Below, piece after piece: positions 14,001 through 24,200 of a DNA stretch of 60,000 bases (the stretch's first letter is position 1; each line of letters opens with the position of its first letter). The notes below the pieces were generated by a model, which was not told where the DNA came from, searched no databases, and saw nothing but the letters and a program-made list of their open reading frames with translations. The stretch covers positions 30,903,851 to 30,963,850 of the forward strand of contig NC_079877.1 of assembly GCF_029227915.1 (NCBI RefSeq), in the 5' to 3' direction. Position numbers and translations under genes: made by a program. The stretch comes from Hydractinia symbiolongicarpus (lineage: Eukaryota > Cnidaria > Hydrozoa > Anthoathecata > Hydractiniidae).

Positions 14001-17000
14001 GAGAGGGGGAGGGGAGCGCAAGGTTCGATTTATTCAGATATAGTAGATAGTAGAAGCAAATATGATAAAAAAAAACCGAAAATATGATGACGTTGACAAA
14101 AATGTGGTATCAGCAATGTTTGGCATCAAACTGTTTGGGTTATCCTGCCTAGTATTTTTGACAAGTACCTAAATCATAGTATGTTAGTATTCTTTCTTCT
14201 CTAAAATCTATGGATGTGGTAGACTTACCACCTTATTTATTTTATAAAGGAGAGCTACAATAGCCTTTCAGAGAAATGAGGGAATAGGGTCTATAAGTAT
14301 GCACAAAGCGTCACTCAAAAAATCAAATTTTTCCAGAAGAGAAATAACAAACCTTCACAGCTTTTATTTTGCAAGTTTACAATCAAACTTTTCAATTCTG
14401 AGAAGGAGTTGACTTCAAACATGTGATCATCTGATGGCTCAGAAGCAATTATCTGCAATTCAGTTCTGTTGATGTTATCTGTCACACCAATGGTATAGAT
14501 GTTCACTCCTCTTTCTTTCAACGGCTTAACTGCAGTTTCAACAGAGTCTTGGCATAACGTGCACTTCCCATCAGTCAACAAAATGAGGACTTGTGGAACA
14601 CCTTGTCTTACTCCTCCAGATATTGAAAACATTTCATTATTTGCAACACGCAAAGCATCATCTGTTGCAGTGCGATAACCTGGGTAATCGAGATTATCTA
14701 CTTTCTCCAAAAGTTCATTTTTATCGAATGTGTCGGTGAGTCCAATTTGAACTTCTCCGATTTCACTGAATGTTAAAACACCAACATGGGTTTTGTCAAC
14801 GCCAACGTGAAATCCATTTATTAATTCTTTAGTAAATTTTTTTATTTCGTTGTAGCCTTCGACTTCAACGCTACCAGAGGCATCTAAGGCAAACACCAAA
14901 TCTATGGGTTGTCTGCAAGTTTCTAAACATCAATGAAAACAAAATTAGGATGAAGAGATTTCACACCAGGAAGGTTGTGGACAGCATACTGATAGTATAT
15001 AACAGAAAGAATTCATCTAATAATATTGTTGTTATGATTAACTTAAAATTTGCACGAGTTTAGGCACCAAATAGGAATAATTGTGTTTACAAAAAAGGTT
15101 TGCCATTAAAATGTGATATGGCATTTCAGTGAAAGACAGTTTGAAGTGAAATTAAGACTTCTTTATTTTTTGATATGGTTTATGTCTGAAAATAAAAAGT
15201 TGTATTATACGGCATATCTGATTTACACTTTTTTATGCAGGAACAAACTATTTATTACTCAAGTCGATGCAAGGTCAAGAATCCGACCTCCCTATAGACT
15301 TTCCAAAATAGATAGCACAGTTATCCTGGTCATAATATATTCGAAAACCACGGAACAAATAAGGTTAATAATTATTTTCCAAAAATTTTTAAAAGCATAT
15401 TTTTTTAGAATGATAGTGTTGATTCACTTTAAAATCAATTTGTTGATTTTACTGCATAGATAGATGTGCATATTTTCCATAGTTACCCAAATATAAAAGG
15501 ATGGTTTAGACCCTGGGCCTTCTGGCGTATTAAATGCTTATGTTGAGCTACGCAGACCCAGTTGGGGCTTGCGCTCTACCAGACAACTCCCTGAATCATC
15601 CAGCGACGCACATAGTGTGCCATTCCTCATCTCCTTGGCTGGGGTTAACCCGGGATTATGATATCATTCAAAAACAATTTAACTATTAAGATCAATTTTA
15701 GGCCTAAAATAAAGAACGTTCCACAAAAATTTTCGAGGCTTTTATATTATAGAAAAAAACGTATTCTAAAAACCGACCTACATGTGTCATTTTCGCCTAT
15801 GCTACTTTTCGTGCAACAGATCTGAAGTGATATGTCGCGCATATTAATTTTTTTCACCAAGAACGAGTATTCGCTAGTACTTTTTTTCGCATATGCTTCA
15901 AAAATAAACATGTGAAAAATTGGTGCGAAAATGTTTTAATTGGTCCAATTTTTAATTATTTAAAATTAACCATAAAAGATTTAAAAAATTTACTTTCAAA
16001 ATATTTATAAGAAAAAGCAAAACATTAAATTTCTTTCAATGTTTATATTAGTTAGTTAAAAAAATAATTAGAAACACGAAGTTTAAATTTTGGATAGTAA
16101 CTTTTAATTCTGAACGTCTGTTGAAAAAAACTTGTCTCCAAGATAAGATTGAAAAGGGAAATTCCGATGTGAGACCCAAAAATTTTTTAGAAATATTTCT
16201 TCCAGCTTTAGAAACATCTAAAAAGTGTTTCTTGTGAATAATATGTGAAAATAGAAATTAAAAATAACAACAAATATTTACCTCAAATTTATTATCGTAT
16301 AAATAAATATTTATGGAGTCATCACAATGTAATTCAATACGTTCAGACGTTTCTGATTTTTCACTGCGTAGTTGAGAAAAGCCAAAAAAGGCTCTTGCGG
16401 TTACTTAGGGTGGAGTTACACTATGAAAGTTAAACAAACTTGTCTGACTCCTTAGCTAAGTCATCAATATCTTACATAAGAAATTGATCCACTTGAGGTA
16501 ATTTTTCATGCTTTCTCATTGGAAGAAAAAAATGTAAACACAAGTTTATTTCATCAAAAAAAGATTTAGAAAGTTCTAGACTAATTTTGGACATGACTCT
16601 TTTGGGCTTAAAGTTAGAAACTTTTGAAGATCAGTTTATTTTCCATAAGAAAAAAAATATATGTCTGCTATTTGTTATCAATATATATAGCATTTATATA
16701 ATATATATATACAAATTCAAAAACTTCAACAAAATTTCTTCTTTTTTTTTTGACCATTTTTTTTACTTCCGTTTAAAATTTATTTAATGCTTTTTTACTT
16801 TTGTGTTTTTAAATAAACAAAAAAAATTAGCTCTTAAAAAAGAATGTTTGCTTTGCAGATAATTTCCCGTTTTATTGAGTGATAATCCGTTTCACAATGT
16901 CCGGTATTTTTTTTAAAAAAATTCATCTATAATACTTGTGACGGATCTTAATGAATTTATAGGAAACAGCTCCCTGAAGAAAATGTTCTTTCAATGCTCC

Positions 17001-19931
17001 TTAAGTTGAAAATATTTTTTTCACTGTTGTTTATATTTGTCAAAACGTGTTCGGCAACATATTTTTCTTGTAAATTTTTCAAACAAAATATATCAACATA
17101 TGATATCCCTCATCTATGAATTTGATTTTCACATAAATAAAAGATTCACGTATGTTTGTTTATCTCCGCCATAGAACAGAGATTCTCTATAAAAAACATT
17201 CCTAGCAACAGCAACGGGGAACAAAAGTCACGAAGTTGACAAGAATTCCAACAGTCATGCACTGCAAAATCCACAGGTGTGAGCAAATAACTGCAAACTC
17301 AGGTTTTTAGTAACAAAAACATCAAACCCTGGTGTTTAGAAACAAAAAACATAAAACCCCGATGTTTAGGAACAAATCACAGTAAATTACAGACAGTTAG
17401 GAATGAATCACAACAAACCCTGCTGGGAGTAGGGCGAATAACACTGGTTAGGATATACTCTGACCTTGAATAAGTAGGGACGGCTAATTTATTCTTAAAT
17501 AATTAGGGACGGCTAATTTATTCTTGAATAAGTAGGGACAGCTAATTTATTTGAATTAAGTAGGGGCGGCTAATTTATTTGCATTAAGTAGGGGCGGCTA
17601 ATTTATTTGCATTAAGTAGGGACGGCTAATTTATTTGCATTAAGTAGGGACGGCTAATTTATTTGAATTAAGTAGGGGCGGCTGATTTATCTGAATTAAG
17701 TAGGGACGGCTAATTTATTCTTAAATAATTAGGGACGGCTAATTTATTTGAATTAAGTAGGGACGGCTAATTTATGTGAATTAAGTAGGGGCGGCTGATG
17801 TATTCTTAAATAATTAGGGACGGCTAATTTATTTGAATTAAGTAGGGGCGGCTGATGTATTCTTAAATAATTAGGGACGGCTAATTTATTTGAATTAAGT
17901 AGGGGCGGCTAATTTATTCTTGAATAAGTAGGGGCGGCTAATTTATTTGCATTAAGTAGGGACGGCTAATTTATTTGAATTAAGTAGGGGCGGCTGATTT
18001 ATCTGAATTAAGTAGGGACGGCTAATTTATTCTTAAATAATTAGGGACGGCTAATTTATTTGCATTAAGTAGGGGCGGCTGATTTATTTGAATTAAGTAG
18101 GGGCGGCTGATTTATCTGAATTAAGTAGCGGCGGCTGATTTATCTGAATTAAGTAGGGACGGCTAATTTATTTGAATTAAGTAGGGGCGGCTGATTTATC
18201 TGAATTAAGTAGCGGCGGCTGATTTATCTGAATTAAGTAGGGACGGCTAATTTATTCTTAAATAATTAGGGACGGCTAATTTATTTTTGAATTATTGTTT
18301 GTCGCGCTTTTGTTTTAAAAATATTAGAATTAGATTCTCAGTTTAATGAGAATTTTTAACACAAGAAGAACCGACATTTTATATTTAATGTCCTACCCTA
18401 AAAAGACAACATTTTCTTTGCATGTCGGATGTTACGTATCAATTAGGAATTACGCTTGTGTCTAGTTGCTCGTTTTTCTTTCTCACTTTGTTTCTTTATA
18501 TAAACAAAGAAAAAAATTCCATCATAACTTTCTCCGAGAGGAACCATTTGTTTGTATATCATATATCCAATAGAAAACAGACAGTACTTCATGTGCGCTG
18601 TCATGAATGTTTTTATGAGCTAATGTCACTGTCGTCCACAGTTAGTTTATAAAAGGAAGAATGTTTTCAAATACCTATCCGAGAAGTGTAGATTTTGTTT
18701 GGTAATAATAAACAAAAGTATTTATGTTGTGATAATAGTCTTGACACGATCAGTGACATGTCGCGCCAAATATTTGCGGATTGGAAATAAATTCTTACTC
18801 AACACAGTAAAAGGGAAACCCCTTGTCAATGCGGAGGAAACCCTTTTTTGTCGAGTGTTTTATTTTTACGTTGTAAAGTCATTAGATAAATAAAAATTAT
18901 GAATGACAAAAATTGAAAAAAATGAAATGTTTTAGATGTAACTCATAATTTACGTAATAATATATTTCATTGTTAGTTTTTTTAGGGTTGAACTTTTAAA
19001 AAAATCTGTGGGCCTTCTTATTTTTTTGCATTTTTTATCCTAAAAATGTTGCATAAAAAGGTGATATGTAGCCGAATTGTCAGTTCTTTCAATTTTTAGT
19101 CAATTTTGCAAGATAAAAAATCCTGTGAAGTCTACAATTGTGTCAACTAATTATGCGTTGAATTTACCTTGTTTACAAAAAAAAGAAAAATTATCTAAAA
19201 TGTTTCAGTTGGCTGCAAAAAAAAGTTGAAAAAAGAAGAACATTATATTTAAGCTTTTTCTTCAAAATTTAACGAAAATTTTTGTCTTTCTAGCTTGCTT
19301 TTAAACTAACTTTTGTTACATCCACTAATATTTATATGTATGAGAAGATGTTTTTTGATATAAAAGTTAAAATTTCTTTTTCCTACATAAAAGCTAAGAT
19401 TAAGGATATTTCAAAGAATAATTTTTTGTTTGTTTTACTTATGTTGTTTTCTAAGTTTCGTGAAGTAAAATTTTCCATAAAATTATAAATTAAAGCTAAA
19501 GTATATTTAGTGCGCGCTTTTTTTTAACTACAGATATTATTAAGCTGAACAACAGTAAAATTTTAATTCGAATTATAGACGGGGGTAATATTATTTCAGT
19601 TATAACTGCACCAAAGAACATTAAATTGAACGTTTTATGTATTAAATTTCAGCATAGACACAAATATAAATATTTTTTCCCCTCCTCAAAGCAAACGAAT
19701 TTAATAAAGTAAAGGTTTTTAAAAAAGCTAAAAAAAAAAACTGAAGAAAAAGGATGACTAAACTATAGTAAAAAAGAAACATCTTTTAGCTGTATTTTGA
19801 AAAAAAAGTAGGATAGACCGTACACATCTCTATAAAAAACAAAAAGAAGACCTACCTGTTTTTTGAGTATGTACCAAAGCGATTCCAATACAGAACAACA
19901 AAGCCAGTATGTTAGCTCGCAGCTTAACCAT
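407..19931 (-). CDS. Secreted VWA/WAP/collagen mosaic protein (collagen VI-like, 3' end outside window)
   Basis: A multi-exon gene whose 43 coding exons join without a frame break for 7,960 nt (about 2,653 residues). The product starts with a signal peptide and carries six von Willebrand factor A domains, two WAP domains and four stretches of Gly-X-Y collagen helix. Such proteins are extracellular: the helices trimerise and VWA domains bind other matrix proteins or receptors. Alternating VWA and helix blocks recall collagen VI and, from memory, a Hydra collagen with repeated VWA and helical domains; WAP domains are also known in cnidarian collagens. The last exon I see ends in phase 1 at 407, and no terminal exon or stop appears before the window edge, so the C-terminus is missing. 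Each block is listed separately with exon positions. It is divergent from, and head-to-head with, a type IV collagen gene. Orthology to a named vertebrate collagen is not claimed. Confidence 0.9.
2116..2887 (-). CDS. Exons 36-37: VWA domain 6
   Basis: Exons 2538-2887 and 2116-2359 join in phase 0 and give residues about 2092-2289. Metal-site loops are [13 protein letters not shown] and LLTDG, all intact. Cysteines at GCTDD and LKCEG border the fold. The intron position matches VWA3 and VWA5, which suggests these three came from duplication of one two-exon unit. Acceptors TTCAG and GTAAG, donor GTACAA. Confidence 0.88.
3178..3384 (-). CDS. Exon 35: collagen helix block 3
   Basis: A 207-nt phase 1-1 exon, 69 residues of Gly-X-Y with one imperfection ([10 protein letters not shown]). 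It contains GPRGDSGK, so a possible RGD integrin motif inside the helix; RGD in a folded helix is often hidden. It links VWA5 and VWA6. Acceptor TTAAG at 3385, donor GTACGT. Confidence 0.85.
3803..4527 (-). CDS. Exons 33-34: VWA domain 5
   Basis: Exons 4190-4527 and 3803-4046 join in phase 0 into a VWA domain (about residues 1829-2022). The metal site is intact: [13 protein letters not shown] with threonine, LMTDG. Cysteines lie at ICDDA and RGGCKG. The intron is at the same place as in VWA3 and VWA6, right before the ALVLMTDG strand. Donor GTAAAA, acceptors TTTAG. Confidence 0.88.
4692..4841 (-). CDS. Exon 32: collagen helix block 2 continued
   Basis: A 150-nt phase 1-1 exon of Gly-X-Y repeats with a small break ([19 protein letters not shown]), ending in a non-helical DASRI just before VWA5. 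Acceptor TTAAG precedes 4841 and donor GTATGT follows 4692. With the tail of exon 31 it makes a short helix of about 110 residues between VWA4 and VWA5. Confidence 0.82.
4969..5781 (-). CDS. Exon 31: VWA domain 4 fused to collagen helix
   Basis: An 813-nt phase 1-1 exon, the largest in this gene, codes for a proline-rich lead (APPPSGC), a whole VWA domain and then Gly-X-Y repeats without an intron between them (residues about 1508-1778). The metal site has DSSRS in loop 1 and ILGDG in loop 3; loop 2 has serine (FSRLDLAL) where threonine is usual. Cysteines frame the VWA (SGCF, EAGC). Acceptor TTTTTTTAG at 5782, donor GTAATG before 4969. Confidence 0.87.
5913..11773 (-). CDS. Exons 8-30: collagen helix block 1 (about 815 residues)
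   Basis: Twenty-three exons: 11727-11773, 11610-11657, 11481-11525, 11316-11405, 11189-11233, 11044-11106, 10824-10904, 10686-10736, 10527-10562, 10391-10426, 10089-10151, 9782-9820, 9497-9643, 8895-8963, 8718-8816, 8579-8638, 8313-8499, 7878-8054, 7488-7792, 6959-7165, 6596-6791, 6273-6458, 5913-6080. Nearly all is Gly-X-Y. The first small exons begin with an intact glycine codon and many are multiples of 9 nt; from 8313 on most are larger and split the glycine codon (phase 1). Cysteines sit at the helix start ([11 protein letters not shown]), in DGDCGLPG and in [10 protein letters not shown], likely for interchain disulfides. Interruptions include an acidic/hydrophobic exon at 10686-10736, VIIKYIK at 9782-9820, and a charged [10 protein letters not shown] stretch at 6273-6458. 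Confidence 0.87.
11892..12566 (-). CDS. Exons 6-7: VWA domain 3, metal site lost
   Basis: Exons 12241-12566 and 11892-12135 join in phase 0 to make a VWA fold of about 190 residues (503-692). The strand pattern fits ([33 protein letters not shown]), but all three metal-site loops are changed: VHQNM replaces DxSxS, GKISDVLG lacks the loop-2 threonine, and LITGP lacks the loop-3 aspartate. The domain probably no longer binds Mg2+. The intron falls just before the loop-3 strand, as in VWA5 and VWA6. Splice sites: acceptor TTTTAG, donor AAG|GTAATT, acceptor CATAG, donor GTACAC. Confidence 0.82.
12652..12804 (-). CDS. Exon 5: WAP domain 2
   Basis: A 153-nt phase 1-1 exon codes for about 51 residues with eight cysteines in WAP order: GKC, ETC, HEC, FDC, AKCC, KGC, RVC. 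Spacing between the first two cysteines is longer than in WAP1. Acceptor TTTAG and donor GTAAG are both good. It alternates with VWA1-3 at the N-terminus. Confidence 0.83.
12874..13434 (-). CDS. Exon 4: VWA domain 2
   Basis: A 561-nt phase 1-1 exon codes for a full VWA domain (about residues 265-451). Loop 1 of the metal site reads DSSQS, loop 2 TTRVDRAL and loop 3 has FFDGS, so the metal-binding residues are present. It starts with a cysteine ([12 protein letters not shown]) and ends with ETCNG. The exon structure matches VWA1, not VWA3, 5 and 6. Confidence 0.88.
13776..13922 (-). CDS. Exon 3: WAP (four-disulfide core) domain 1
   Basis: A 147-nt phase 1-1 exon gives 49 residues with eight cysteines in the WAP spacing: KGKC, FKC, DVC, QDC, KKCC, DGC, KNC. 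WAP domains are small disulfide-locked modules, often protease inhibitors and also found at the N-termini of some cnidarian collagens. Acceptor TATTTAG precedes 13922 and donor GTACGT follows 13776. Phase 1-1 borders make it a movable module. Whether it inhibits a protease cannot be told from sequence. Confidence 0.85.
13960..13995. repeat. TTTA microsatellite
   Basis: A run of TTTA/TTTTA units in the intron upstream of WAP1. Simple slippage repeat. Confidence 0.8.
14353..14922 (-). CDS. Exon 2: VWA domain 1
   Basis: A single 570-nt phase 1-1 exon codes for a complete von Willebrand A domain, about residues 26-215. It has the full metal-ion-dependent adhesion site: DASGS in loop 1 (about residues 39-43), a threonine in RTATDDAL, and the aspartate in LLTDG. 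Cysteines flank the domain (ETC at the start, SCEG at the end), as is usual where a disulfide closes the fold. Acceptor TTTAG lies at 14923-14924 and donor GTTTGT at 14352. A metal-competent adhesion domain is inferred. Confidence 0.88.
15510..15665. repeat. GC-richer island, possible old SINE or repeat fragment
   Basis: About 155 bp that is clearly richer in G+C than the rest of the intron. Its reverse complement contains CTGGTAGAGCGCAAGCC, which resembles a tRNA A-box region, but I see no matching B box at the right distance. It may be a degraded repeat that inserted in the intron. Low certainty. Confidence 0.3.
17295..17420. repeat. Short imperfect tandem repeat, about 32-bp unit
   Basis: Three to four imperfect units built around AAACCCTGGTGTTTAGAAAC (variants with ACCCCGATGTTTAGG). 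It lies just before the 28-bp minisatellite in intron 1. Confidence 0.5.
17466..18296. repeat. 28-bp minisatellite, 29 copies
   Basis: Counting the GGGRCGGC core gives 29 copies (including GGGACAGC and GCGGCGGC variants) spaced 28-29 bp. The usual unit joins TAATTTATTTGAATTAAG to TAGGGACGGC. Unit types differ in the AT half: TTGAATTAAG, TGCATTAAG, CTGAATTAAG and the 29-bp TTCTTAAATAATT type. Variants recur in blocks, so copies were gained as multi-unit groups. It sits within intron 1 of the VWA/WAP collagen. No spacer/repeat alternation of a CRISPR is present. Confidence 0.95.
19856..19931 (-). CDS. Exon 1 of VWA/WAP collagen: start codon and signal peptide
   Basis: Reading the minus strand, ATG at 19931 opens a 25-codon peptide that begins [16 protein letters not shown] and is followed by an AACAG|GTAGG splice donor at 19856/19855. 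The basic N-terminus and hydrophobic core are a typical signal peptide, with cleavage expected near residues 20-24. The exon ends in phase 1 and joins in frame to exon 2 at 14922. About 18-27 nt upstream of the ATG a pyrimidine-poor GTTTAG could be a cis or trans splice acceptor; hydrozoans use spliced-leader trans-splicing, but I cannot tell here. Confidence 0.8.
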
Positions 19932-21209
19932 CTCTGCGAAAATTTCTTCTTCGTCCAATGACTAAACTTCCAGTGAAGTAAGATTAAGCGAAAAAAGAAT
20001 TATCTATCTTAACTGTATCGTCATTGCTTGAAACTAGAAAATTTTTTTGTTGATACGTAAAGATCGGAACGCTTCACTCTTTGTGTGCCGTTTCAATCGT
20101 CAATGATGATGTTTCTTTCTTTTTTTCGCTAGCACGGCACGACGGAAAACACAGTTTTGTAATTCAAACAATCTTTTGTTTGTAAGTTCCAATCATAACA
20201 AAAGCCGGGCGAGGATAGGCGATACGCTGGAACAATACAAGATGACATATTACAATAAGTCATTGTACTTTTGTTGTTTTTTTTAGTTCTCGGTCATCTT
20301 CGGTCGTGTTCGCGTTTCGTTGTTTCGATGATTTTTTACGATAGATCTAAAATTGATTTAAAGTTGCGAATTATTTTTTTATAAGCTGCAATGTGATAAC
20401 TAATTTATGATCCACATGATTCTTAGGTTAAACAAAAATAACAGACATCAATCCTTTAACGTTTTGTAAAATTATCAAACAACGAAGCTGTCTAAATTCG
20501 TTGCTATTTATCCAGGTATCGCCTTTTTTGTGAACCTTGGGATTTTATTAAAACTTTGTTGCAAGAAAATAAAAATAAGTTTTGAAAAATAATTAGATTT
20601 TTTTGACTCGGTACTTATAATTTTTTATTTAAATTTAGAATGGTTGTGGACCAGAAATCCTTTTCCTTTTTAGCTACCTAAATATTCGTAAAACAATATT
20701 AAAGTTCTACATTTCAAGTTTTTTAACCATTCAAATGCGATGTCATACTTATTTATTAAAAAATATCGAATTAATCGAAACAGCCAGGTATGGAACTTTT
20801 AATAAAAGCTACAACTAAAATTTACGATCACTAAAATATGTCGCAACATCCGCCATGTTTAATAACAAAGCGCGAAACAAATTTCGTCGTTGCGCCTTTT
20901 AAAAAAATAAGTTTATTGTTTTAGTGATAATGTTTTTATACGGTAATTATGATTGACAGCCGGAAAATAAAAGGTGCATTGTTGAGGAAAACCCCAAAGC
21001 TGGATGACTGTTTGACAGAACTAACGTCGTTTTAGTTGACTATTGGACTACGAACGACACTTTAAAGTAGTCGCTGCTTTACACGCAACGCGAAATTTTG
21101 GTTATATCAAACAACATAGAAGTCGAAACAAAAAGAAGATATCCAAAAGTCGTTCCTTGCACTTATGCTGCTTTAAAGTGTTGATAAAGTTGTAGGAATT
21201 TTTACAATT
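19932..21209. promoter_or_regulatory. Shared intergenic region between divergent collagen genes
   Basis: About 1.28 kb separates the two start codons, so both 5' UTRs and both core promoters must lie here, unless upstream exons are used. I see no TATA box at a position that fixes a start site. The segment 20200-20340 and 20990-21130 is somewhat richer in CG dinucleotides than its surroundings. Vertebrate COL4A1/COL4A2 genes share a short bidirectional promoter; a similar use here is inference. Confidence 0.5.
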
Positions 21210-24200
21210 ATGAAGTAAGTTAAATTAGTTCGTCGAGTTTGTCTAGTTATGTATGATTCTACTAACGACGTATTTTCTTAGGTTTCTTAGGTTTTGTTTC
21301 GAGCATTTTCTTACCTGAAAATCAAGATTGAAGGAAGCATTACTTTTCATTGTTAAAATCGGAGTTCTTTTGCTTTTTAACGAAACTTCTAATTATTGGC
21401 TTCCTTTTATTTTTTTGTTTCTTGTATCTATATTAGCTAAAATATATTTATACATATTTTATGTATTTTAGTTTGTTCACCAGATCCTTAATCTGGATAG
21501 CAATAGTTTTAACAACAAATTCATACCTTGCTTCAAGTCAAAAAGTAAGTTTGTTTTACTAAGTTTTATTTTGTAAAAAAAATTACCCCCGGTTTTTGAG
21601 AGCAAAATTTTTGTTGATCAATTTCACTTCTTTTTTTAAGTCTGTCTTGTTGCTTAAAAAATAGAATGAGTTGGTTATTTTAAATTTTTAAGAAGTTCGT
21701 GTAAGAATTATCGTTAAATTATAATTTATCGACACATTAATTTTCAGGTTTATTATAATTTTTTTACAGTACCAATTGTTTAGGAATAAAAAATTTAGCA
21801 AGTTTAAAAAGATTGACAAAAACAGCTAACCAACAAAACAATTACTTTTGTATAAAAGTGAGACATAAAAACTATCAGGAACAAAGACAATTTATTCTGG
21901 CTGTTTTTTTCACTAAAATATCTTTCTATCGCCGCCATAGAAATCATTTATTTATATGATAAACACAACGCAAAGTGAAATATTTTTGTCACCTCATTAG
22001 TGGTAAAAAACAACTTGATCTTTAGTGTAACAGGCTTTTCATTGTAAACTTGAATTTTTGGCTTGACAAAGAAATTTACGTTATGAAGTAATGGACAGAG
22101 ACGAAATTAGAACCAATTTAGAGTTTAAAAATATTAAACTTTGGTTTAAAATTATTTAATGTTGTCATAAAATTGTTTAAATTATTTCCTGATATTGCTT
22201 TATAAATGATAAATATATATAAAATAAATATTCACTACTCTATGTTAAATGGACAAGCGAGCAAAAAAATTTGAGTCATGTCTAAAAATAATATTTACAT
22301 CATAATAAAAGGATAAAAACCGCATTCACTGAATATTGTTGTTGACTTTATATACTATATCTTGTCGTCGCTTAGCTTCAAAGGAAGTGAGTTATTTTAT
22401 GAAGTTTATTTACATTACTCAGCAGACCACAATGTGAGAAACAGTTTAAAAAAAAGAAAACATACCTTTTGTCAACAGTGAAAATGTTTAAGGTTCCGGA
22501 CGTCGGATATGAGGGGTCGAGATTTGATTCCAATACCCATTCTTGAAATGAATGAATATTCGCGGTTTTATTTTTTTTTTTTTAAATTTGGAACTTCTCA
22601 AAGTGTACTTTTAAAAACAAGCACAACTACTTAATTCTTTTAATAATGTCAACTCCTAGAGTTGCATTATCGATAAAAATTATTTTGCGGAAATTATTTA
22701 TTTTTTTATTGAAAATTTGACATTTTCTTGTGCGTGAATTTATTTATAAGCAAAAATTCTTGACGATAATTTTTCCAGAATTTCTGAAAAGTTAGAGAAT
22801 ACAAGGGATGGATTTTTTCAGATGAAATTTTTAGTTTTTTGTACACTTGGGCCCAAAAAAGAGTTAAAAAAAAATTAGTTGAAGTAGTGACGTACAAAGT
22901 AGAAGTTGTTAAAAATACTTCTGTTCAAACGACAACTTTTACCGACGTTTATTTGCGGACGTTTTTATTGATAACATATTTCTTTCATTTCTTTCCCAGT
23001 GTGGTGCAACCCATTATCTCTTCAATTTCGCCTTCGTGCAACACGAAGAAATTGACCTGACAATCTCAATATTATCATAACAGAGACAAAATATTATGGA
23101 AGAACCTTAAAAGTTCAAAATGAACAGTAATGACGTCATTAAACTCACTTAGCCAAGGTGTTATCCACAAAAATAAACAAATTTGCTCGAAATTATGTAT
23201 AACTTTATATCAAGGAAGGAAATTTTTTTCAACATTCAAAACATACTTTGTACGAAAATAATATTTTTAAATAGCAGCAATTCATTTAAATCGTCCAGTG
23301 ACATCACGCGGAGTCTAGGAATAAAGTTGTCTTGTTTTTTAGGCGGGAAAAGATTAAAAGTATCAAAAATATAACCCGCATTTACAAGAAACTGTGCCAA
23401 AGTATGGAAAATGGATTATATATAGAAATTGATAAATATATGTTTTGATTTAAGTCATTAATAAATTACTGTAATAAAAAATCATAGTGAATTATGTTTA
23501 GAAAAAAATAGAGAATGCATTAATTCTTAAAAGATAAAGTATTAAGAACTAAGCTTCAAATTTATGGTAAAAAATAAAACAAACGTGATACTGAGCAATT
23601 TCTCAGCTTATAAATAAACTCTGAATCATTCTATGAGTATGCTTAGAACGAGAAGAATTCTTTAAAATTTTCGTTGATATTCGGATGAAATTTTCAAAAT
23701 ACGTCTGCCACTACATAAACAACTTGTCAACAATTTGTTGTGATTTTATTTCCGTATAAATATAATCAGGTCTGAACGTCCTTGTCACGCCTTATTCCGC
23801 CATTTTTGCGGTATTATTACCACAATGTCACTTTTTTTCTTTTTTTTCTTTCTTTTTCTTTTTCTTTTCCTTTCTGAATTATACCCGGTGCAGAACATTA
23901 AGCAATACCAACACAATTTTAACCCCACGACATTTTTGATATATAGTCAGTGGGATCAAACAAAGGACTTGTTCTTTTTTCGGTTATTGTTCGTTTTTTT
24001 TTTAGTTCTGCAAAACGACCGTTTTTTATTTCTACAGATATTGAGCTTACTTTTCATTGTACAATATCTTAATGTCTTTTATCTTTCGAAACCAAAAACT
24101 TTAAAAAAATGCAAACAAGCTAAACTTCTTAAACATATTTAAAAAATAAATTTATGAAGTATCTAGTTTCGGACCACTTTGTAAAATTTTTACAAAAACT

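Larger units (their letters stand above)
14923..19855 (-). other. Intron 1 of VWA/WAP collagen (4.9 kb)
   Basis: This is the longest intron of the gene, running between the signal-peptide exon and VWA1. Apart from the minisatellite (17466-18296), a short imperfect repeat (17295-17420) and a GC-richer patch (15510-15665), I see only AT-rich unique-looking sequence and short chance open frames. Long first introns often hold enhancers, but no motif here proves that. Confidence 0.7.

Noticed and set aside
17466-18296. Regular 28-bp repeats that might recall a CRISPR array
   Set aside because: Units are directly joined with no unique spacers, and the window is eukaryotic with introns.
15113-18893. 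Plus-strand open frames in intron 1 of the VWA/WAP collagen
   Set aside because: Rich in Ile, Lys, Phe and Tyr as expected from AT-rich chance sequence; no family signature.
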